Shown: piece after piece, positions 6,809 to 11,618 of the stretch | Layout of the letters: every line of letters begins with the position of its first letter | Numbering within the stretch: position 1 is the first letter of the stretch | From: Bacillota bacterium | GTDB taxonomy: Bacteria > Bacillota > Clostridia > Oscillospirales > Ruminococcaceae | Direction of reading: 5' to 3' | Assembly: GCA_023457175.1 (NCBI GenBank) | Contig: JAEWMM010000188.1 | Span: 1 to 11,618 of the forward strand | Length of the DNA: 11,618 bases | Translations under genes and position numbers: made by a program | Notes under the pieces: model-generated | Databases searched by the model: none | What the model saw: the letters and a program-made list of their open reading frames with translations, nothing else | Told to the model about the DNA's origin: nothing

Positions 6809-8670
6809 TCCTTACCTCCTCTCGAAAACCAGCCCTGGGTAAGGCGGTCCATCAGCACAGCCAGAATAACCACTGCCGTACCGTTGATCAGTCCGCGTGA
6901 AATCTCGGTCCGGTTCACGGCGATCAGCACCTCGTTGCCAATACCCTGCGCACCGATCATCGAGCAGGTGACCACCATCGCCATAGCCATCATCATCGTC
7001 TGGTTGATGCCGGTCATGATGGTGGGCAGCGCCTGCGGAATCTGCACCTTAAACAACGCCTGCATGCGGGTAGAGCCGAAGGATTTTGCAGCCTCGACAA
7101 CCTCACGGTCGACCTGACGGATGCCTAAGCTGGTCAACCTGATAACCGGCACCACCGCATAAATGACCGTTGCAATAACCGCCGGCGCCGAGCCCATGCC
7201 AAAGAACAGCACGGCCGGTATGAGGTAAACAAAGACCGGCATGGTTTGCATCGTATCGAGCACCGGCCGGATGATACGGTTAGCCTGCTCAGAGCCTGAA
7301 ATCAGTACGCCGATGGGCAGCCCGATCAGCAGCGACAGGATCACGCCTGAAATGACGATGGACAACGTTTCAAGCATCAGGCTCCACAGGCCGAACATGC
7401 CGATCAAAAACAGCATAATGGCGTAGATAAAACCCTTGATCCAATTGCCGGACGTCGCTCTTCCAAGGAAGAATACCAGTGCAATGAGCAGCCACCAGGG
7501 AATCAGGTGGAGTGTGGTGCGGATAAGGCCCACCGTAGCGGTGAGACCGGATTTTACCGCCTCAAAGCCGGCGCTGTGCCGCACTGAGAAGCCGCGGACG
7601 GCGCTGTCGATTACCTCGGTGTTAACCGGCATGGTAAACGGGAACTCAAGCAACGGGTTGACCTTCTTGGCTACGCTCTCCATGCCAAGCGCCTGCTTCA
7701 TTTCGGCTGCTTGCTCCGCCGTCAGCCATTCGTCCAGCAGCTCGGGGTGGGTTGTCATCATCCAGCGGGCGGCCTGCTCGTAGTTGGCCTGCGTATCCTG
7801 CATGTAGGCAAGCGCCTCGGAAAGCAAGGCGCTGGTTGTGCGGTAGTTTTTTAAGAACGCACAAAACGCGGGGTTATTTTCGGCAAACGTATTGCTGGTA
7901 CCGACCGTAACGGTAACCGACGGACACGCTGTTTTGCCCTGCATGTACAGCTCAGGATCGTATGGCTCATCCTCTAGCAGAACAAAATCATATTTGCCCA
8001 AGAGCCATGTGGGCTCCCAGTAATAGGCGACAATCGGCGCGCCCCTGTCATAAGCCGAAATCAGCTCGGCGCTCATGGCGGCGTCGGTGCCGGGCCTAAA
8101 ATAATTAAAGTTTGCGTCAAGGCCGTATGCCAAATACTTTTTATGCATGATCTCGTCGACCTCCCAGCCAGGAATGCCACCGTAAACGCGGCCCTTGCTG
8201 GGGTCTTCATTATCTTTAAAAACCGAGGCATAATTTTTTAGATCCTTCACAGTGCGCAAATCAGGCGCGACGGGCGCTATTCCCCGCTCGGCGTCGCCCT
8301 CAATCACATATCGGGGTACATAAAGTCCCTGACCGTTATCGTCAAAATTAACGCCCATTTCCTGAAAGCGCCCTGCCTCAAGATCCTGGTCATACACGCT
8401 GATATTGTCGGTCCATATTTCCATATGGACATCTATTTCACCTTTGATGAGCGCCTCATGGGCGATGGGCGTGCTGCCTGAAACCTCGCTTGTGCTGTCA
8501 TAGCCGAACAGGGTGGTGGCGATCAGTCCTGCCGCTGCGTTCTGCAGGCGGATAGAATCCCAGCCTACATCAGCAAACGCAATGTTTTTTTGTGCGGGCT
8601 TTTGGCTACAGCCTGATAAAACGGCCGACGCGCAGAGTAAAGCCAGCACTGCCGAAACGACTCTCTTCAT
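6805..8670 (-). CDS. Osmolyte ABC transporter: N-terminal binding lipoprotein fused to permease
   Basis: A 621-residue fusion. Residues 1-21 are a lipoprotein signal with lipobox LSGC (Cys21). Residues about 28-330 are an OpuAC/ProX-like binding domain for glycine betaine or related osmolytes, with tryptophans able to build an aromatic cage: Trp37 (VGWDS), Trp86 (EIWTD), Trp169 (IPGWE), and Trp218 and Trp222 (YYWEPTW). Residues about 385-615 are a ProW/OpuAB-type permease with several membrane helices and the EAA coupling loop EVVEAAKSFGSTRMQALF (523-540), which contacts the ATPase. One polypeptide thus supplies binding and channel parts of a (fusion)2(ATPase)2 complex. Known OpuABC/BusAB fusions carry the binding domain at the C-terminus; here it is N-terminal. 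ATG 8670 follows GGAAGGGGAA by 5 nt. It is the first gene of the operon, directly behind the dyad-bearing promoter. Confidence 0.93.
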   Translation of the reverse strand: MKRVVSAVLALLCASAVLSGCSQKPAQKNIAFADVGWDSIRLQNAAAGLIATTLFGYDSTSEVSGSTPIAHEALIKGEIDVHMEIWTDNISVYDQDLEAGRFQEMGVNFDDNGQGLYVPRYVIEGDAERGIAPVAPDLRTVKDLKNYASVFKDNEDPSKGRVYGGIPGWEVDEIMHKKYLAYGLDANFNYFRPGTDAAMSAELISAYDRGAPIVAYYWEPTWLLGKYDFVLLEDEPYDPELYMQGKTACPSVTVTVGTSNTFAENNPAFCAFLKNYRTTSALLSEALAYMQDTQANYEQAARWMMTTHPELLDEWLTAEQAAEMKQALGMESVAKKVNPLLEFPFTMPVNTEVIDSAVRGFSVRHSAGFEAVKSGLTATVGLIRTTLHLIPWWLLIALVFFLGRATSGNWIKGFIYAIMLFLIGMFGLWSLMLETLSIVISGVILSLLIGLPIGVLISGSEQANRIIRPVLDTMQTMPVFVYLIPAVLFFGMGSAPAVIATVIYAVVPVIRLTSLGIRQVDREVVEAAKSFGSTRMQALFKVQIPQALPTIMTGINQTMMMAMAMVVTCSMIGAQGIGNEVLIAVNRTEISRGLINGTAVVILAVLMDRLTQGWFSRGGKE

Positions 8671-8698
8671 ACAATTTCCCCTTCCTCATATTATTATA

Positions 8699-8730
8699 GT
8701 GACAACTTTATTTTAACACGAAGTTGTCAC
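8699..8730. promoter_or_regulatory. Probable BusR operator (bipartite inverted repeat)
   Basis: GTGACAACTT (8699-8708) and AAGTTGTCAC (8721-8730) form a perfect 10-bp inverted repeat with a 12-nt spacer. Arm centres are 22 bp apart, two helical turns. On the minus strand one arm fills part of the promoter spacer and the other lies at the start of transcription, with the -10 box between, so a bound protein would block the promoter. The BusR family (Streptococcus agalactiae) is known to use a 22-bp-separated bipartite site, and a BusR-like gene lies just upstream. Confidence 0.75.
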
Positions 8731-8738
8731 CCAGTCAA
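8710..8738 (-). promoter_or_regulatory. Sigma-A-type promoter of the osmolyte-transporter operon
   Basis: On the minus strand TTGACT (8738-8733), a 17-nt spacer and TAAAAT (8715-8710). The predicted transcript starts near 8702 and has a leader of about 32 nt with its own Shine-Dalgarno. A second TATAAT (8697-8692) lacks a -35. A separate 7-bp dyad GCTATCA/TGATAGC (8743-8759) sits just upstream of the -35. Confidence 0.75.
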
Positions 8739-8759
8739 TGCCGCTATCAAAATGATAGC

Positions 8760-9000
8760 AACAAATTTGCGCAGATCGTGACGAAACGACGGTTATAGCC
8801 AGATTAACGGCAAAAGCGCCCTTGGCTGGCGCAGCTATTTTCGCAACGTAAAGCGGCCGATCAAGGCAGGCTGACGCTTAGACGGAGAGAGTAACGCAGC
8901 AGCACGAAGATATCGCGGTTAACCCTATTTTTCGAACGCCTTAGTAAACCTTTAAGCTCGGCCTTATGCAGGCAAGATGGTATTCTCAATTAGCGTGATG
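8760..9000. other. Intergenic region between transporter promoter and regulator gene
   Basis: About 240 nt with no ORF showing coding features on either strand and no recognised RNA. It lies between the end of the regulator gene and the transporter promoter and may be the decayed remains of a spacer. Confidence 0.4.
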
Positions 9001-9041
9001 CGCCAAACTGCTGCAGACTGCAAAGGCTGGGTGGTTTGGCG
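9001..9041 (-). terminator. Weak hairpin after the regulator gene
   Basis: CGCCAAAC (9001-9008) and GTTTGGCG (9034-9041) form an 8-bp stem around a 25-nt loop that contains further CTGCAG pairing. It lies 14 nt after the regulator stop. There is no T run, so it may only stabilise the 3' end. Confidence 0.3.
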
Positions 9042-9054
9042 TTAATCGACGATA

Positions 9055-9693
9055 TCAGCCTTCGGCGCTTTTTTTTGCGTTTATAAAGCTTGCAACGCCG
9101 TCGACATCGGTCACATCGCAGGCAATCACCAGCAGATCCTGTTTTTTCAACACCGTTTGGGGCGTTGGCGACAACAGGATCTCCGCGCCGCGGCGAACGG
9201 CTACAATGGTAGCGCCCGTATGCTTTCTAAAATCGAGGTTGCAGATGCTTTTTCCCTCAATCGCAGCGTCCTCGGCCACCGTAAACTCATAGGTTCTCAG
9301 GCGGTCGCTGTTTCGGAAGCGGTCTGAAAGGTCGGTAATCTGCTCAACCATATCGCTGATGCGCTCATCGATCTGCCTGCGCTGCGCCATCAACCGGTTG
9401 AGCTCCCCCTTGAGCGTCATCAGGTCGCGCCGCATCTCGTAATGCTCAACGTATTCCACCGCGCGCTGCTTTGAAATCACCTGCGAACCGACGTTTTCCT
9501 GCACTTCAATGATGCCCATATCCGAAAGCAGCCGCAGCGCGCGCCGAATCGTTTCAGGCGACACCCCGTATTGGGAGCTCATCAATGAACGGCCTGAAAA
9601 CCGCTCCTGCTCCGCCAAAGCGCCCGAGGCAATCTTTGCGGCAATATCATAAGCCACCTGCAGGTAGATGGGGGGTTTTATTTGAATTTTCAT
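9055..9693 (-). CDS. busR: BusR-like GntR/RCK_C repressor of osmolyte uptake
   Basis: A 212-residue cytoplasmic transcription factor. Residues about 7-75 are a GntR-type winged helix (IYLQVAYDIAAKIASGAL, then SGRSLMSSQYGVSPETIRRALRLL as the helix-turn-helix, then the IIEVQENVGSQV wing). Residues about 80-128 form a long charged coiled coil. Residues about 134-206 form an RCK_C/TrkA_C domain (YEFTVAEDAAIEGKSI, then DLLVIACDV). This GntR-coiled coil-RCK_C layout is that of BusR, which binds c-di-AMP through RCK_C and represses the betaine transporter. The start is ATG 9693, with GGGAG about 7 nt before it; an upstream in-frame ATG at 9714 lacks one. The target operon follows on the same strand after 384 nt with its own promoter and a BusR-like operator. 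c-di-AMP binding is inferred from the family. Confidence 0.9.
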   Translation of the reverse strand: MKIQIKPPIYLQVAYDIAAKIASGALAEQERFSGRSLMSSQYGVSPETIRRALRLLSDMGIIEVQENVGSQVISKQRAVEYVEHYEMRRDLMTLKGELNRLMAQRRQIDERISDMVEQITDLSDRFRNSDRLRTYEFTVAEDAAIEGKSICNLDFRKHTGATIVAVRRGAEILLSPTPQTVLKKQDLLVIACDVTDVDGVASFINAKKSAEG

Positions 9694-9777
9694 GTCTATC
9701 TCCCTGAAAATCATGATGTTTACCCGGTCGGTCCGCCAATTATCGGGGCGTTTAGCGGCATATGACCGTTTATGGTT

Positions 9778-9786
9778 ATTATACCA
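9778..9786 (-). promoter_or_regulatory. Extended -10 promoter of the regulator gene
   Basis: On the minus strand TGGTATAAT (9786-9778) is a perfect -10 with the TGn extension. The -35 region 17 nt away (TGTTAA, 9806-9801) is poor, as is common for extended -10 promoters. The leader is about 80 nt. No copy of the GTGACAACTT arm is seen here, so autoregulation is not indicated. Confidence 0.6.
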
Positions 9787-9806
9787 TTTAAATACGATAA
9801 TTAACA

Positions 9807-10020
9807 GGCTTCGATCCGCTTATAACATCGACATATGCGAAATTGGGATTCTGTGCGTCTTCGGCGGTCTACACGCTTTACCGTCGATATTAAATAATTT
9901 TACGGCAGCCCGCAGCGGGCGGAGCGTCATAACTTTTTCCTGTAGGAACGCCGCATTATGCCCTCGGTTAGACGGCGGTCTCCCGCGTTCAGATGAACTG
10001 TATCCTATGTCAAAGCGGCA
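9807..10020. other. Divergent intergenic region, no gene seen
   Basis: Between the regulator promoter (leftward) and the large plus-strand gene. No ORF with coding character. It contains a short GC palindrome (GCCCGCAGCGGGC, 9908-9920) whose loop is too small to be a useful hairpin. Confidence 0.4.
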
Positions 10021-10028
10021 CGAAGGCG

Positions 10029-10037
10029 CATATATTA
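10029..10037 (+). promoter_or_regulatory. Possible sporulation-type -10 (CATATATTA)
   Basis: CATATATTA fits the CATAnnnTA -10 pattern of sigma-K (and nearly that of sigma-E) and lies about 20 nt before the Shine-Dalgarno of the Cys-rich gene. No convincing -35 was found, and the overlapping TATTAT could equally serve sigma-A. Confidence 0.3.
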
Positions 10038-10057
10038 TAGTGGGCTACAGCCTAATG

Positions 10058-10065
10058 AAAGGAGG
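10058..10065 (+). promoter_or_regulatory. Shine-Dalgarno that fixes a TTG start
   Basis: AAAGGAGG is a near-perfect anti-16S match ending 7 nt before TTG 10073. The nearer ATG at 10068 is in another frame and meets TGA after one codon, so it cannot be the start. This site is the main reason for reading the long downstream frame from TTG. Confidence 0.8.
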
Positions 10066-10072
10066 ATATGGT

Positions 10073-11618
10073 TTGAATTCTAACAGAGTTTTTACCAACC
10101 AGTCCAATTCCAATACCCTGGGCAACCAAGCGCGTTGCGGCGGCGGCCGCCAGAATATCCAGGGCCTTCTGGGCCGGTCGGTCGATTGTAACTGCATCGG
10201 TGGCAGCTGTGGTACGGGGTGTGCATCGGACCCCTGCCTGCAGAGTATGCGGTGCGTGCTGACCACCATTGACGATATTGTGCGCAGTATGTCGCCGGGC
10301 TTTAGCATCGGTGTGGAAATTACCACCACCGACGGCACCGTAAATACCGTTTTTTTTAGCAGCAGCAACTGCGCCGTCAGAATCAACGGCACCACCCTGA
10401 TTGCGAACGACTTGGTAATCTCAATTTGCGCCATCGCAAAGATCCGCGTATTGACCGGCGGACTTGTCGGCTCGACCTTTGTGGCGCAGCTGCTCGCGGC
10501 GCTGGACTGCCTGGCCAGCCGCTGCTGCCCGGAGGGCTGCGGCAGCGACCCCTGCGTGCAGGATATGCAAAACTACCTCTACTGCCACCAAAACAGCATC
10601 GCCGCCGTCAGCTTTGAGGGCGGACTGGAGATTATCCGAAATATTCTGGCCCCCGTAGGCATTAACTACGTCAATGTCGTCGGCGGCGCGGCGCTATCCA
10701 CAACGTCGACCGCCGCGCTGTCCGGCGCGTCGCTTAACGTCGATACCACACCGGTGGTCAGCGCCGTCATACCGGCCGCCACAACGGTCGTCAGCAGCAT
10801 TGCGGCGGATGTCAGCAGCGTAGTTACCGGCATCACGAGCACGCCGGTCGCCGTCAGCGCGCCGATCACCAGTGTTCCGACCACAGTGGTCACCGGCGTT
10901 ACCACCACCCCCGTGACGGGTCTGGCACAAAACCTGACGACCACCACTGCCACCGTCCTCGACGGCCTTGCCATCGGGACGACGCCGGTTCTGACCGGTC
11001 TGGGCACCCCCTCGACAATTTCGGGGGTTCTGACCGGCCTGACCGGCATCTCAAGCATCACACCGGAACCGGTGTTGGTTCCCTTCTTCACGAGCGGCAA
11101 CGCCGGCCCGCTGACCGTGACGATTGACGGTGTCGAGTATCCCGTCATGTCCGGCGGCGAGCAAGTCGTTTACGGCGGCACACTGACCGCCTTTGTCTTC
11201 CCCTCCGGCGCAAGCTTTTTGGGCGGCGTGACCGGAACGCCCACGCTTTCAACCATCACCCAGCAGGGCACGCCGACCACCGCTACGGTTGTCTCCTCGG
11301 TGGTGCCCGATACGACGAGTGTTATTGCGTCGGTCTCGGCCGGCTCTGCATCCGGCCAGTTTGTCAGCGCCGTTACAACCGGCACTGTGGGCAGCGTTAT
11401 CGCCCCGGCCGCCGTTACGGCGGTGGGCAGCGTTGCCGCCGCCACCGAAATTATCAGCACGCTGGGCGCCGTCAACACCATTCCGGCCAGCAGCCTGTTC
11501 GCCACCGCTTTCACCGACGTCGTCGACGAGGTGTCGCTGTCCACCACGACGACCGGCGTGTTGGCCTCGGCATCGCTCAGCACAAGCGCACAGAGCGTCG
11601 TGGGCTCGATCAGCACCA
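10073..11618 (+). CDS. Cys-rich / Thr-Val-rich bipartite protein of unknown family (3' end outside window)
   Basis: From TTG 10073 the frame runs 515 codons without a stop to the window edge; I checked it codon by codon. No signal peptide or membrane helix is visible. Fifteen cysteines lie within residues 22-171 and none in the next 344. The N-terminal part has a duplicated motif, G-C-x-S-D-P-C-x-Q-x-M at 49-59 and 155-165, around a predicted beta-rich segment (IGVEITTTDGTVNTVFF, residues 79-95). Residues about 206-515 are low-complexity Thr/Val/Ser/Ala/Gly with recurring P-V-L-T-G-L and V-L-T-G-L phrases, broken by a more ordered stretch near 334-385. Composition suggests an extended or fibrous structural protein, and Cys-rich heads recall disulfide-linked spore-coat or exosporium proteins; that is inference only. 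GC-rich codon choice is stronger than in neighbours. It stands alone, divergent from the regulator gene. I do not recognise the family. Confidence 0.8.
   Translation, partial: MNSNRVFTNQSNSNTLGNQARCGGGRQNIQGLLGRSVDCNCIGGSCGTGCASDPCLQSMRCVLTTIDDIVRSMSPGFSIGVEITTTDGTVNTVFFSSSNCAVRINGTTLIANDLVISICAIAKIRVLTGGLVGSTFVAQLLAALDCLASRCCPEGCGSDPCVQDMQNYLYCHQNSIAAVSFEGGLEIIRNILAPVGINYVNVVGGAALSTTSTAALSGASLNVDTTPVVSAVIPAATTVVSSIAADVSSVVTGITSTPVAVSAPITSVPTTVVTGVTTTPVTGLAQNLTTTTATVLDGLAIGTTPVLTGLGTPSTISGVLTGLTGISSITPEPVLVPFFTSGNAGPLTVTIDGVEYPVMSGGEQVVYGGTLTAFVFPSGASFLGGVTGTPTLSTITQQGTPTTATVVSSVVPDTTSVIASVSAGSASGQFVSAVTTGTVGSVIAPAAVTAVGSVAAATEIISTLGAVNTIPASSLFATAFTDVVDEVSLSTTTTGVLASASLSTSAQSVVGSIST

Noticed and set aside
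10068..10076. ATG directly after the Shine-Dalgarno at 10058-10065
   Set aside because: It meets TGA after one further codon (ATG GTT TGA), so the TTG five bases later is the usable start.
10045..11616. Antisense ORFs of 129, 160 and 148 codons opposite the Cys-rich gene
   Set aside because: They are broken into pieces, lack ribosome-binding sites and mirror the GC-rich, Thr/Val-rich codons of the continuous plus-strand frame, which has an excellent start site.
1..11618. CRISPR arrays, insertion sequences or rRNA
   Set aside because: No regularly spaced repeats, intact transposase frame or rRNA-like sequence was seen on either strand.

Overview
The window looks like chromosome of an anaerobic, probably spore-forming Clostridia-type Firmicute of moderate GC content. 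Supporting signs are strong AGGAGG-type ribosome-binding sites, a DUF3793-like/flavodoxin pair, a lipobox lipoprotein, a BusR-type GntR/RCK_C regulator, and a tRNA with an encoded CCA end. The genus cannot be read from the sequence, and an Oscillospiraceae/Ruminococcaceae-like host is only a guess.

Layout. Positions 1-970 (+) hold the 3' part of a DUF3793-like gene, then a short-chain flavodoxin, closed by a perfect 17-bp hairpin. Positions 1276-2742 (+) hold a thiol-redox pair: ccdA (six-helix electron conduit) and a membrane-anchored TlpA/ResA-like thioredoxin. The two genes share a near-identical 20-nt leader motif and end at a strong terminator. Positions 2817-4794 (-) hold a methyl-accepting chemotaxis protein with its own sigma-A promoter and terminator. 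Positions 4800-5163 are mostly non-coding and hold a small ORF that resembles the C-terminal tail of a tyrosine recombinase. This tail lies next to the 3' end of a tRNA-Ala(GGC) gene (5210-5285, -) whose anticodon stem carries two adjacent mismatches.

Positions 5571-9786 (-) form a compatible-solute module. A BusR-like repressor (GntR winged helix, coiled coil, RCK_C) is encoded first. Then come a glycine-betaine-type substrate-binding/permease fusion and a CBS-domain ATPase, which overlap by 4 nt. The operon promoter carries a perfect 10-bp inverted repeat whose arms lie 22 bp apart centre to centre and straddle the -10 box. This agrees with the 22-bp bipartite operator described for streptococcal BusR, so c-di-AMP-controlled repression of osmolyte uptake is the likely logic. 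The fusion has its binding domain at the N-terminus, the reverse of the familiar OpuABC/BusAB order.

Positions 10073-11618 (+) hold an uninterrupted reading frame that starts at TTG behind an excellent Shine-Dalgarno and runs off the window. It encodes a bipartite protein: a Cys-rich N-terminal region with a duplicated Cys motif, then more than 340 cysteine-free residues rich in Thr, Val, Ser, Ala and Gly. I do not recognise the family. Surface or spore-coat-type roles are guesses from composition and a possible sporulation-type -10 element. This is the least described object in the window.
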